From contig CANRNP010000006.1 of assembly GCA_947632015.1 (NCBI GenBank), positions 1-56,543 on the forward strand: a stretch of DNA of 56,543 bases, written 5' to 3'. Positions 25,422 through 32,760 of this stretch are shown here, piece after piece; position 1 is the stretch's first letter, and every line of letters begins with the position of its first letter. Source of the stretch: an uncultured Clostridia bacterium (lineage in GTDB: Bacteria; Bacillota; Clostridia; Christensenellales; Borkfalkiaceae). The notes below the pieces were generated by a model that was given only the letters and a program-made list of their open reading frames with translations, did not search any database and was not told the DNA's origin. The translations under genes and the position numbers were made by a program.

Positions 25422-26141
25422 ATGAGTTTTAACCCCAACAGATTCATCGAATTGCTCGCAAGTTTTCTCGCCGTGACGGTCGTTCTGACCCTCCACGAAT
25501 TTTCGCACGCCTTCGTCGCCTACAAGTGCGGCGACCCGACGCCGAAATGGGCGAAACGGCTCTCCCTCAACCCGCTCCGCCACTTCGATATCGTGGGGCT
25601 CATCTGCTTTACCCTCGTCGGGTTCGGCTGGGCGAAACCCGTCCCGATCGACCCGAACAACTTCAAAAAATACCGCCTCGGTCTCGGTCTTACGGCGAGC
25701 GCGGGCGTGATCACCAACTTTATCTCGGCGTTTGTGTTCTATCCGCTTTGGATGGTCGTCCTGCACTATCTGCCCTATGTCATGGTGCTGTCGGAATTTT
25801 TGGAAGCGCTCACGAATTGTCTCTTCGTGTACAGCCTCTCCTTCTGCGTGTTCAATCTCCTTCCCTTCTTTCCCTTGGACGGATTCCGCATCGTGGAAGC
25901 GACGAGCAAACGGCACGGCAAAGTCTATCAATTTTTGCGCAAATACGGCTACTATATCTTGCTCTTCCTCATCATCGAGAGCTTCATCTGTAACATCTTC
26001 GTCAATTTCGGGCAGAGCTACGGCAACTACGCGATGGTGACGTGGATGGACAATTTCAACATCCTCGGCTGGTTCATGAAGTTCGGCACGGGCATTTTGG
26101 GATACCCGATCACCGCTCTATGGGGGCTTGTGCCATGGTAA
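25422..26141 (+). CDS. Site-2 protease family (M50) metalloprotease
   Basis: Membrane zinc protease of the short, PDZ-less type found beside scpAB in Clostridia. The 239-residue product has the zinc motif H-E-F-S-H (about 27-31) in the first helix and the third-ligand motif N-L-L-P-F-F-P-L-D-G (about 145-154), with four or five further helices. Substrates are unknown. The leaderless start is supported by promoter position. It overlaps scpA by 7 nt, so the three genes are one operon. Confidence 0.9.
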   Translation: MSFNPNRFIELLASFLAVTVVLTLHEFSHAFVAYKCGDPTPKWAKRLSLNPLRHFDIVGLICFTLVGFGWAKPVPIDPNNFKKYRLGLGLTASAGVITNFISAFVFYPLWMVVLHYLPYVMVLSEFLEALTNCLFVYSLSFCVFNLLPFFPLDGFRIVEATSKRHGKVYQFLRKYGYYILLFLIIESFICNIFVNFGQSYGNYAMVTWMDNFNILGWFMKFGTGILGYPITALWGLVPW

Positions 26142-26935
26142 ACCGTGAAAATTTCGAGTCGGTCGTGGACTACACCACCGTCCTCGACGGGTTCGAAGGT
26201 CCGCTCGATCTCCTGCTCTTTCTCATCAATAAAGAGGAGATCGAAATCAAAGACGTCTTTGTTTCCCAAGTCACCGAGCAATTCCTCGACTACATGAAGG
26301 GGCTTCCCTATCTCGACGTAGACAAGGTGACCGATTACCTCAACATCGCGGCGACGATCCTCAAAATCAAGGCGCAGAGCCTCGTTCCCAACCTCGAAGA
26401 GGACCCAGAACTCGATATGGAGATCGAAGAGGACAAGGCGGAGCTCATCCGCGCCCTCGAAGAGTTCCGCCTCATCAAAGAGGAGACGAAAAAGCTCAAA
26501 GAACTCGAAACGATCGGCTATTTCTTCAAAGAACCGGATAAAAACGTGGGGGAGACCAAGACGGTGTTCTCCCTCGAACATCTCACCCTCGACGGGCTCG
26601 TAAAGGCGTTTTCCGCCGTACTTTTGAGGAAGGAAGAGGCAAAAAAGGACGAAAAGGGGCGGGAGATCCCGCGAGACGAATTTACCGTTGAGCAAAAGAC
26701 CGTCACCATCCGCGAGGCGCTCGAATCGCAAAAGCAGGTCCGCTTCGAAGAGCTCTTCACCCGCGATTTCACCCGCAGCGAGATCGTTACCACCTTTCAG
26801 GCGCTGCTCGAACTTCTGAAATATCAATATCTGCGCGTCTCCCAGAGCGAGGCGTTCGGGCAGATCATCATATCTCTCAACCCCGACAGGGGAGAAGAGG
26901 AGGACTATCTTGGAAAAATTGACGAATATAATTGA
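26135..26935 (+). CDS. scpA: Segregation and condensation protein A (kleisin)
   Basis: Kleisin subunit that bridges SMC heads in the bacterial condensin. The 266-residue product has the N-terminal signature F-E-G-P-L-D-L-L-L-F-L-I, D-Y-L-N-I-A-A-T-I-L-K-I-K-A, and a C-terminal winged-helix part (E-I-V-T-T-F-Q-A-L-L-E-L-L-K). ATG 26135 is chosen because GGGGG lies before it and the kleisin motif follows; the frame extends further upstream only over the M50 gene. It overlaps scpB by 26 nt. Confidence 0.93.
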   Translation: MVNRENFESVVDYTTVLDGFEGPLDLLLFLINKEEIEIKDVFVSQVTEQFLDYMKGLPYLDVDKVTDYLNIAATILKIKAQSLVPNLEEDPELDMEIEEDKAELIRALEEFRLIKEETKKLKELETIGYFFKEPDKNVGETKTVFSLEHLTLDGLVKAFSAVLLRKEEAKKDEKGREIPRDEFTVEQKTVTIREALESQKQVRFEELFTRDFTRSEIVTTFQALLELLKYQYLRVSQSEAFGQIIISLNPDRGEEEDYLGKIDEYN

Positions 26936-27596
26936 GGCGATCCTGTTCGCTTCGGGCAAGAGCGTGGAGCTTGCCATCATCGCCGAAAAACTCGAAGTCT
27001 CGATGCAAGAGGTGAAAAAGGCGCTCTCCGAGCTCGAAGCCCGCTACGGGCAGGAGGGGGGCATCCGCCTGTTGCAATTCAACGGGAAAGCCCAGCTCGC
27101 CTCCAACCCCGACTACAAGGCGAACGTCGAGGCGGTGCTCAATCCCATCCGCGAAAAAGAGCTCACGCGCACCATCCTTGAATGCGCCGCGATCGTCGCC
27201 TACAAACAGCCGATCACGCGGTCGGAGATCGAGTATCTGCGCGGGATCAACAGCGATTACGCCATCCACGCCCTCCTCGAACTCAAACTCATTTACCCCT
27301 GCGGGCGGAAGGACGCGGTGGGGCGCCCCATTCTCTACGCCACGACGGACGAATTTTTGAAGCGTTTCAAGCTGAATTCCCTCGAAGATCTGCCCGACTA
27401 CGACGTGCTCATGGCGGCAATCACCCGCCCCGCGGAAAGCTATCTGTATGCGCGGGAGGAATACCGCGACGAGGACGGGACGGACGACGGCGGAACGGAT
27501 ACGGGCGAAGGAGACGGAGAAGAGGGGCTCGGCGGCTACGAGATCCCCGACTTTTTGCGGGGGCTCGATGAGAGCGATCTGGTGAAAATCGGGTAA
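26910..27596 (+). CDS. scpB: Segregation and condensation protein B
   Basis: Tandem winged-helix partner of ScpA in the SMC complex. The 228-residue product has I-I-E-A-I-L-F-A-S-G at the start and A-I-V-A-Y-K-Q-P-I-T-R-S-E-I-E-Y-L-R-G, the ScpB signature. After the core (about residue 175) comes an acidic, Gly-rich tail not usual for the family. TTG 26910 is used, preceded by GAAGAGGAGG. A terminator follows at 27647. Confidence 0.93.
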   Translation: MEKLTNIIEAILFASGKSVELAIIAEKLEVSMQEVKKALSELEARYGQEGGIRLLQFNGKAQLASNPDYKANVEAVLNPIREKELTRTILECAAIVAYKQPITRSEIEYLRGINSDYAIHALLELKLIYPCGRKDAVGRPILYATTDEFLKRFKLNSLEDLPDYDVLMAAITRPAESYLYAREEYRDEDGTDDGGTDTGEGDGEEGLGGYEIPDFLRGLDESDLVKIG

Positions 27597-27646
27597 AAAG
27601 GCTCTCCTTAAAATAAATTATTCGGCGCTTTTGCGCCTTTCGGAAG

Positions 27647-27679
27647 ATCGGTTTGCCCGTCGGCAGACCGATTTTTTGA
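27647..27679 (+). terminator. Intrinsic terminator after scpB
   Basis: ATCGGTTTGCC (27647-27657), loop CGTC, GGCAGACCGAT (27662-27672), then a T run. Confidence 0.85.
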
Positions 27680-27682
27680 TAA

Positions 27683-27716
27683 AACCGCCCCGCGGGAAAA
27701 GCTCCGGCAGGGCGGC
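27683..27716 (-). terminator. Terminator of the XRE gene
   Basis: On the minus strand GCCGCCC pairs with GGGCGG across a GC-rich loop and is followed by TTTT, 15 nt past the XRE stop. Confidence 0.65.
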
Positions 27717-27730
27717 AAATTTGCATTTGT

Positions 27731-28060
27731 TTACGACCTGTTTTTCATCGTGAGGAATTCGGCATAGTTGAAAAGTTCCTCCCGCTGCGGCTCGGCGAGG
27801 GATGAGAAGCGGCGCAAAAGCTCTTTTTCCCGTTCGCTCAACTCTCCTTCGATGCGCACGACGCCGAAGTCGTCCTCTCGCCCAAGGAGATAGTCCGTCG
27901 AGCAGGCAAAACAATCGGCAAGGGCGCAGATAAAGCCCGCCGTCGGCTCGCTCAGCCCTTTTTCCCAATAGTCGATCGACTTCTGGCTGCATCCGATCTT
28001 CGCCGCCAGCGCTCTTTGGCTCATGTCATGTTCCAACCTTAAACTTTTGATCCGATTCAT
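27731..28060 (-). CDS. XRE-family (HTH_3) transcriptional regulator
   Basis: A 109-residue Cro/CI-type DNA-binding protein. The helix-turn-helix spans about residues 8-60 (M-S-Q-R-A-L-A-A-K-I-G-C-S-Q-K-S-I-D-Y-W-E-K-G), followed by a short, charged C-terminal helix bundle. It is divergent from a membrane-protein gene across a 129-nt AT-rich gap packed with TTTCTCA half-sites. That layout suggests it represses itself and the divergent gene. The pair separates scpB from ytfI. Confidence 0.88.
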   Translation of the reverse strand: MNRIKSLRLEHDMSQRALAAKIGCSQKSIDYWEKGLSEPTAGFICALADCFACSTDYLLGREDDFGVVRIEGELSEREKELLRRFSSLAEPQREELFNYAEFLTMKNRS

Positions 28061-28081
28061 AGATTGCCTTTAATTATTTTT

Positions 28082-28172
28082 TTTCTCAAATTGTAAAAAT
28101 ATTACTCAAATTTGCTTGACAAAGAAATAATATAATCATATAATGAGAACCAAGTGAGAAATATGTTTCTCA
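28082..28172 (+). promoter_or_regulatory. Cluster of TTTCTCA/TGAGAAA half-sites, candidate XRE operator
   Basis: TTTCTCA (28082-28088), TTACTCA (28102-28108), TGAGAAC (28144-28150), TGAGAAA (28155-28161) and TTTCTCA (28166-28172). The last two form a perfect inverted repeat with a 4-nt spacer just after the -10 box. Confidence 0.65.
28116..28144 (+). promoter_or_regulatory. Consensus sigma-A promoter of the bPH2 gene
   Basis: TTGACA (28116-28121), 17-nt spacer, TATAAT (28139-28144), interleaved with the half-site cluster. Confidence 0.9.
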
Positions 28173-28189
28173 AAACGGAGGATGAAAAA

Positions 28190-29062
28190 ATGAGCATGTA
28201 CATCGAAAACAATCTGACGAAAGACGAAAGGATCATCATCAAAGCGAAGAAAAGCTGGCTCTATATGCTGTGCCCCGCCTTTTTGCTTGTCCTTGTGCTT
28301 GTACTTGCAATCGTGGCGCAAGTACTCGTGGAACCTTATACAAACCCTAAGGGACTATACGTCCAAAATCAACTCGATGCAATAGCGCGCGAGATTGATG
28401 ATGAATTAAAGGGGGTGGAGATGGACAGCGAAATCCCGGAAGAAGATCTCAAAAACAGTGGTGATGATGTGCTCGAAATAATGGAGCACTACCTCGGTCA
28501 TCGCGATAAGTACACTTGGAACGACTATCGCAAAGCTGCTTTGATGGCAAACAAAGAATTGATAGAGCAAGATTGGGAGGAAAACTCAGACCGTTATATT
28601 GAATTGCTCAATGCAGAAGGCGGCTTCAGTAATATCGTTGCAAAATACGGGAGTTTTGTTTATATTCTCATCTGGGGTCTGTTCCTTTGTTACGTTTTAT
28701 TCTTCCTCAGACGGCTCATCATATGGCTATCGGCCAACCTCGCGCTCACAAATAAGAGAGTCGTCGGCAAAATCGGCGTTTTGAGAATCAATACCCTCGA
28801 TTTCCACCTCGACAAGATCGACCACGTGCAGATGATGGGAACTTTCTTCGGAAATCTCTTCCACTATTATAGCTTGAAGATCGTCAGCGTGGGCGGCGCA
28901 GGCTTAGACAACAACCGTCGCCACAAGGAAAAATTTAACCAGTTCCCCGGCATTTCCAACGCGCAGGAGTTCAAGGACATGGCGACCCGCGCCATCGAAC
29001 TTCATGCGGAAGAGGCGCGCAAAGCGCAGGCGGAAGAAATCGCGCGCGCAATGGGAAAATAA
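28190..29062 (+). CDS. Membrane protein with bacterial PH domain (bPH2, YdbT-like)
   Basis: The 290-residue product has helix 1 (about 22-45), a mostly hydrophilic loop of about 115 residues, helix 2 (about 160-180) and then a bPH2 domain (T-N-K-R-V-V-G-K-I-G-V-L-R, L-D-K-I-D-H-V-Q). A basic helical tail ends the protein. In simpler relatives the two helices form a tight hairpin; the long acidic loop, encoded by AT-richer DNA with different codon use, looks inserted. ATG 28190 is preferred because GGAGG lies 8 nt before it; the GTG at 28154 is inside the operator. Function unknown. Confidence 0.75.
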   Translation: MSMYIENNLTKDERIIIKAKKSWLYMLCPAFLLVLVLVLAIVAQVLVEPYTNPKGLYVQNQLDAIAREIDDELKGVEMDSEIPEEDLKNSGDDVLEIMEHYLGHRDKYTWNDYRKAALMANKELIEQDWEENSDRYIELLNAEGGFSNIVAKYGSFVYILIWGLFLCYVLFFLRRLIIWLSANLALTNKRVVGKIGVLRINTLDFHLDKIDHVQMMGTFFGNLFHYYSLKIVSVGGAGLDNNRRHKEKFNQFPGISNAQEFKDMATRAIELHAEEARKAQAEEIARAMGK

Positions 29063-29075
29063 GAACCAAAGTAGC

Positions 29076-29105
29076 CTAATAAAAACAAAAAGTTCGCACA
29101 TACTC
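29076..29105 (+). promoter_or_regulatory. Candidate sigma-G promoter of ytfI-gerW
   Basis: CTAATA (29076-29081), 17-nt spacer, CATACTC (29099-29105), one mismatch from the sigma-G -10 CATACTA. The -10 ends 5 nt before ATG 29111. Bacillus ytfIJ is a forespore operon. Confidence 0.45.
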
Positions 29106-29129
29106 TCGGTATGGGCGAACTTTTTGTTT
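29083..29129 (+). terminator. Terminator of the bPH2 gene that contains the ytfI start codon
   Basis: A 21-nt arm pairs with 29109-29129 with one mismatch (GTTCGC with GCGAAC; inner CATAC with GTATG) and ends in TTTTTGTTT. ATG 29111 lies in the right arm. Confidence 0.85.
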
Positions 29130-29701
29130 ATTCCGCGTTTTTCGGAGCGTTGCTGTTCTTCTTTCCGATCTTCGTCTACGTTGACGCCTACGTCGACGTG
29201 AGGGAGAACAAATGTTGGTTTGCCCTCAGCCTGTTCAAGTTCTTAAAGATTTTCGGCGGCTATTTGCAGGTGAAACAGGAGGGGCTCGTCTTTCATCTCA
29301 CCCAAAAAAAGGCGGTGATCCTTCCCTATAAAGAAATGGCGCCCATGCGGAAGAAATTCGAGATCACAAAGGGATTCCAGCTCTACCGTTTTCACCAGAT
29401 CGTGGAGACGGGCGGAGAGGGGAGCCCCGCGGGCGTGCTCATCGGGTCGCTCTTCATGAGCCTCGGCGGACAGATCTGCTCCGTACTTCACACGCAACAT
29501 CCCTTTCTTTCCCTCAAAAACGGCGTATTGCTCACCGAAACGCCGAATTTCAAACTGACTTTACAGGCGGTGACCGTGTTCAACGGCTTGATTCTCTCGA
29601 TCGCGATCGGGAAAAAAATTTTGGAGGCATTACTAATTTGGATCAGAAAAAAAAGATCGACAGCATTATGGAAAAAACGGCGCAACAGCTCCTTAGCCTG
29701 A
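29111..29701 (+). CDS. YtfI-like (DUF2953) protein
   Basis: A 196-residue protein with one strong N-terminal membrane segment (about 5-25), a soluble beta-rich middle and a hydrophobic C-terminal segment before a basic tail. Length, layout and position directly before gerW/ytfJ match Bacillus YtfI (DUF2953); sequence similarity is modest. No ribosome binding site precedes the ATG, which lies in the stem of a terminator and 5 nt after a sigma-G-like -10. It overlaps gerW by 64 nt. YtfI is a sporulation-expressed protein whose biochemical role I do not know. Confidence 0.55.
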   Translation: MGELFVYSAFFGALLFFFPIFVYVDAYVDVRENKCWFALSLFKFLKIFGGYLQVKQEGLVFHLTQKKAVILPYKEMAPMRKKFEITKGFQLYRFHQIVETGGEGSPAGVLIGSLFMSLGGQICSVLHTQHPFLSLKNGVLLTETPNFKLTLQAVTVFNGLILSIAIGKKILEALLIWIRKKRSTALWKKRRNSSLA

Positions 29702-30021
29702 TCGACGTAAACACCGTCATCGGCAAACCGCTCTTCTCGGCAAGCGGAGCGCAGATCATTCCCTTCACCAAAGTCACGATGGGCTACCTTTCGGGCGGAG
29801 GAGAATACGGCGAAGTGAAAGCGATCAAGGAGGACGAATGTTTTCCCTTCGCGGGCGGAGCGGGCACCGTGATCAACTTGAAGCCCGCGGGATTCCTCGT
29901 GGACGACGGCACCCATTGCAGGCTCATCAAAGTGACCGACGACCCCTTGGACGGCGTCATCGAAAAGGCGGGGGAACTTCTCGGCAATCTCTCCCGGAAG
30001 ATCACCGAGAGCGATGAATAA
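29638..30021 (+). CDS. gerW: GerW family sporulation protein (YtfJ)
   Basis: A 127-residue protein with the GerW/YtfJ signature: T-V-I-G-K-P-L, P-F-T-K-V-T-M-G-Y-L-S-G-G-G-E-Y and a Gly-rich G-G-A-G-T segment. YtfJ is a forespore protein needed for normal germination in Bacillus. TTG 29638 has GGAGG 10 nt before it and is preferred to ATG 29668, which has none. The long overlap with ytfI implies coupled translation. Confidence 0.88.
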   Translation: MDQKKKIDSIMEKTAQQLLSLIDVNTVIGKPLFSASGAQIIPFTKVTMGYLSGGGEYGEVKAIKEDECFPFAGGAGTVINLKPAGFLVDDGTHCRLIKVTDDPLDGVIEKAGELLGNLSRKITESDE

Positions 30022-31024
30022 ATCCGTACTGAAAACCCTCTTCGCGGGGCTCGCCGCCTTCTTCCTCGCGCTCTGCTTGGGCACGGCGGGCACGTCCGCA
30101 GACGCGGACCATGTTGCCGAAAGCGAGGCGGAGTGCGTGATCGAAGTCTCTTCCCGCCGCGTTTTGCACGAAAAAAACGGCAGCGATTGCCTGCCGATGG
30201 CGAGCACGACCAAGATCATGACCGCGATCCTCATCCTCGACGATTGCGACCTCACCGAAGAGATCGCCGTCCCGAAGGAGGCGGAAGGGGTGGAAGGTTC
30301 GAGCGTCTATCTGCGGGCGGGGGACGTTTACACGGTGGAGGAGCTCCTCTACGGCATGATGCTTCGCTCCGGAAACGACTGCGCCACGGCGCTTGCCATC
30401 CACCACAGCGGAAGCGTGGAAGCCTTTGCGCGCGCCATGAACGAAAAAGCGGCGCTTCTCGGCGCGGAAGATACCTTTTTCGTCAATCCGCACGGGCTCC
30501 CCGCGAAAGGGCACCACACGACGGCGAGAGACCTCGCGCTCCTCTCCGCCTATGCGATGGAGAACCCGACTTTTGAAAAAGTCGTGTCTACGAAGTACTA
30601 TGCCAGACATAAATGGCAAAATAAAAACAAAATGCTCTGGAATTTCGGGGGAGCATGCGGCGTGAAAACGGGCTTTACGACGCAGGCGGGGCGGTGCCTC
30701 GTCACGAGCGCCGTACGCGACGGCATGAAGCTCGTCTGCGTCGTGCTGAACTCGCCGCAGATGTACGAACGCACGGCGCAGCTCTTGGAAAACGCCTTTC
30801 AAAACTACCGCTTGGAGACGGTGTTCGACTGCGCGGAGCCGCTGGGGGGCTTGCTTGCAAAGTACTCGTTCCGCTATCCGCTCGCCGCGGGAGAGCGCGA
30901 ACAAATTTCCATTACCACAAAAAAATGCGAACCGCTTCCCCAAACGCGGGGAGATTTTGCGGGAACGATGCAAATCTTCCTCAAAAACAGCTTGATTTTT
31001 TCCCAAAATTTGTATATCATGTAA
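30014..31024 (+). CDS. D-alanyl-D-alanine carboxypeptidase (second copy)
   Basis: Low-molecular-weight PBP, 336 residues, with a signal peptide (about 1-30). The catalytic triad is A-S-T-T-K-I-M-T (S-x-x-K), S-G-N and K-T-G in V-K-T-G-F-T; the C-terminal domain ends in a hydrophobic, amphipathic-like stretch suited to membrane attachment. It overlaps gerW by 8 nt, so it probably belongs to the sporulation operon, like DacB/DacF-type enzymes that set cortex cross-linking. A palindrome copy (30596-30614) encodes K-Y-Y-A-R-H within the conserved S-T-K-Y-Y region. Confidence 0.9.
   Translation: MNKSVLKTLFAGLAAFFLALCLGTAGTSADADHVAESEAECVIEVSSRRVLHEKNGSDCLPMASTTKIMTAILILDDCDLTEEIAVPKEAEGVEGSSVYLRAGDVYTVEELLYGMMLRSGNDCATALAIHHSGSVEAFARAMNEKAALLGAEDTFFVNPHGLPAKGHHTTARDLALLSAYAMENPTFEKVVSTKYYARHKWQNKNKMLWNFGGACGVKTGFTTQAGRCLVTSAVRDGMKLVCVVLNSPQMYERTAQLLENAFQNYRLETVFDCAEPLGGLLAKYSFRYPLAAGEREQISITTKKCEPLPQTRGDFAGTMQIFLKNSLIFSQNLYIM
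30596..30614 (+). repeat. Dispersed 19-bp palindrome, copy d (in the carboxypeptidase gene)
   Basis: TACTATG, centre CCAGA, CATAAAT. The first 16 bases are identical to copy e. The reading frame differs from that in copies a and c. Confidence 0.75.
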
Positions 31025-31041
31025 GTACCGAGAGGTACGAT

Positions 31042-31746
31042 ATGAGGATCAACAAATTTTTGGCGGAACAGGGCGTCGCCTCGCGCAGAAAAGCGGACGA
31101 GCTCATTGCCGAGGGCAGAGTGACGGTCAACGGAAAAACGGCAAAGGCGGGGGACGATATTTCGCCCTCCGACGTCGTTATGCTCGACGGGAGCGTCCTC
31201 TCCCACAAAGTGAAATATGAATACTATATCCTGAATAAACCGAAGGGGTACGTCTGCACCGTGAAGGACGACAAGGGCAGAAAGACGGTGCTCGACCTGC
31301 TTCCCGCGGGCGCGGGGCGGGTTTTCCCCGTGGGAAGGCTCGATTACGCCACCGAAGGGCTGCTCATCCTCACCAACGACGGCGGCCTTGCCTACCGTCT
31401 GACCGCGCCGCAGAGCGAAATTCCGAAAACCTACCTCGTGCGGGTGGAAGGAACTCTGCCGCTCGCTGCGCTCAACCGACTGCGGACGGGCGTGGAAATC
31501 GAGAAGGGGGTGATGACGGGCAAGTGCAAAGTGACCGTCATCGAGACGGACAAGACTTACACAAAGCTCCATGTCACCCTCACCGAGGGCAAAAACCGCG
31601 AAATAAGGCGGATGTTCGAGGCGGTGGGGAGCCATGTGGACTTCCTCAAACGCATCAAGTTGGGGGAACTGACCTTGACGGGGCTCGACCGCGGCGCCTG
31701 CCGTAAACTTACCCCGGAAGAAGTCTTTTACTTACAGAATTTGTAA
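31042..31746 (+). CDS. rRNA pseudouridine synthase (RsuA/RluB family)
   Basis: The 234-residue product has an N-terminal S4 domain (R-I-N-K-F-L-A-E-Q-G-V-A-S-R-R-K-A) and a catalytic domain with Asp in G-R-L-D-Y-A-T-E-G and K-N-R-E-I-R-R-M-F. RluB is most likely from its position after the scpAB block, but RsuA cannot be excluded. ATG 31042 is chosen because the S4 motif starts there; the frame extends upstream over the carboxypeptidase gene. Its GAGAGG site sits in a small GTACC-GAGA-GGTAC hairpin that might limit initiation. Confidence 0.85.
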   Translation: MRINKFLAEQGVASRRKADELIAEGRVTVNGKTAKAGDDISPSDVVMLDGSVLSHKVKYEYYILNKPKGYVCTVKDDKGRKTVLDLLPAGAGRVFPVGRLDYATEGLLILTNDGGLAYRLTAPQSEIPKTYLVRVEGTLPLAALNRLRTGVEIEKGVMTGKCKVTVIETDKTYTKLHVTLTEGKNREIRRMFEAVGSHVDFLKRIKLGELTLTGLDRGACRKLTPEEVFYLQNL

Positions 31747-31761
31747 AATAGAGAATAAAAC

Positions 31762-31796
31762 GGCGCCGCCGCGGGCAAATTGCCCGCGGCGGCGCC
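31762..31796 (-). terminator. 35-nt perfect palindrome between rluB and lexA
   Basis: Two 17-nt arms starting GGCGCCGCCGCGGG around a single A. On the minus strand it is followed by GTTTTATT, so it can end lexA transcription; on the plus strand the T run is absent. Confidence 0.8.
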
Positions 31797-31810
31797 TGAA
31801 TTTCACCAAA

Positions 31811-32416
31811 CTAATAACTTCTCAAAAGACCGACGACTTTGCCCAAAATTTGAACGCCGCTCGTCTCGTCGAGCACGAAATCGCTGAGTTTTTCGTTTTC
31901 GGGGTGAAGAATGATCTTTCCGTCGCGGCGGAAGAACCGCTTCACGGTGGCGCCTTCGCTCGTCCCGTCGTCGAACAGCGCCACTACAATGTCGCCGTTC
32001 TCGGCGGTGTCCTGCTTTTTGACGACGACTTTATCGCCGTCGAAGATGCCCGCCTCGATCATGCTCTCGCCGCTCACGCGGAGAAGGAAGAGATCTTCGC
32101 CGCGGAACTCGGAAGCGGGAAGAGAATACATCTCTTCGAAATTTTCCTGCGCAAAGATCGGACTGCCCGCCGTAACGGTACCGATAAGCGGCGCCTTAAC
32201 CGTGGAAATGCCGCGCACGGAGACGGCGCGTTTCTTCTTATCCGCCTTCTTCAAATAGCCCTGTTCGCGCAAGCGGTTGATATAGCTGTATGCCGTCGCA
32301 GTGGATTTGATCCCCAGATCGCGGCAAATATCGCGCACGGTGGGGGGGAAGCCGTTTTCCTCGCAATAGCGATCGATGTATTTCACGACCTCTTCGAGTT
32401 TCTTTTGGTCAACCAT
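31811..32416 (-). CDS. lexA: LexA repressor
   Basis: SOS repressor and self-cleaving peptidase, 201 residues. An N-terminal winged helix (Y-I-D-R-Y-C-E-E-N-G-F-P-P-T-V-R-D-I) precedes the cleavage site A-G in V-T-A-G-S-P-I, catalytic Ser in G-E-S-M and Lys in A-T-V-K-R-F. All autoproteolysis residues are present. It has a GGAGGT ribosome binding site, a sigma-A promoter and an SOS-box-like sequence over the -35. Confidence 0.96.
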   Translation of the reverse strand: MVDQKKLEEVVKYIDRYCEENGFPPTVRDICRDLGIKSTATAYSYINRLREQGYLKKADKKKRAVSVRGISTVKAPLIGTVTAGSPIFAQENFEEMYSLPASEFRGEDLFLLRVSGESMIEAGIFDGDKVVVKKQDTAENGDIVVALFDDGTSEGATVKRFFRRDGKIILHPENEKLSDFVLDETSGVQILGKVVGLLRSY

Positions 32417-32433
32417 CTTTCACCTCCGAAGCT

Positions 32434-32462
32434 ATTATAGCACAAAGAAAATAAAATTGCAA
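32434..32462 (-). promoter_or_regulatory. Sigma-A promoter of lexA
   Basis: On the minus strand TTGCAA (32457-32462), 17-nt spacer, TATAAT (32434-32439). Confidence 0.85.
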
Positions 32463-32473
32463 ACAAACGTTCT
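32460..32473 (-). promoter_or_regulatory. SOS box (LexA operator) at the lexA promoter
   Basis: CAAACAAACGTTCT on the plus strand matches CGAACRNRYGTTYC at 12 of 14 positions and overlaps the lexA -35. This fits LexA autoregulation. Confidence 0.65.
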
Positions 32474-32503
32474 ATGATTTCGAAAAATTTTTTTTATTTT
32501 TTC

Positions 32504-32532
32504 TTGTTTTTTTCAGAGGGAAAGTTTATAAT
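32504..32532 (+). promoter_or_regulatory. Sigma-A promoter of the Cys-rich mini-protein gene
   Basis: TTGTTT (32504-32509), 17-nt spacer, TATAAT (32527-32532), divergent from lexA and about 30 nt from the SOS box. Confidence 0.7.
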
Positions 32533-32552
32533 AATAGGAAAGGGGAACGAAC

Positions 32553-32738
32553 ATGGAAACAAGGATGTGCGTGCTGGACGAAACAAAGGAATGCGACGGA
32601 TGCCTCGAATGCGAGGTGTGCGATCTCGACCCGAACAAGATCTGCGACAACTGCGGCAAATGCCTCGACATCAAGGAATTTGCCACCATCAAGATCGACA
32701 AAATCTATACCGATCCGAGCGAATACCACGAGGATTAG
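32553..32738 (+). CDS. Conserved cysteine-rich mini-protein
   Basis: A 61-residue acidic protein with seven Cys in its first 40 residues, in C-x2-C-x4-C and C-x2-C-x2-C-type spacing (C-D-G-C-L-E-C-E-V-C, then C-D-N-C-G-K-C). The spacing suggests a metal site, a zinc ribbon or small Fe-S cluster. I recall similar short proteins in many Clostridia but no known function. An AAAGGGG site precedes the ATG. It is divergent from lexA and separated from hflX only by a copy of the palindrome. Confidence 0.75.
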   Translation: METRMCVLDETKECDGCLECEVCDLDPNKICDNCGKCLDIKEFATIKIDKIYTDPSEYHED

Positions 32739-32740
32739 CG

Positions 32741-32759
32741 TACTATGCCAGACATAGTA
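32741..32759 (+). repeat. Dispersed 19-bp palindrome, copy e (perfect arms, intergenic)
   Basis: TACTATG, centre CCAGA, CATAGTA: a perfect 7-bp inverted repeat that fills the 22-nt gap between the convergent mini-protein and hflX stop codons. Confidence 0.9.
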
Positions 32760-32760
32760 A

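Noticed and set aside
31025-31038. GTACC-GAGA-GGTAC hairpin around the rluB ribosome binding site
   Set aside because: Only five pairs; too weak to call regulatory without conservation data.
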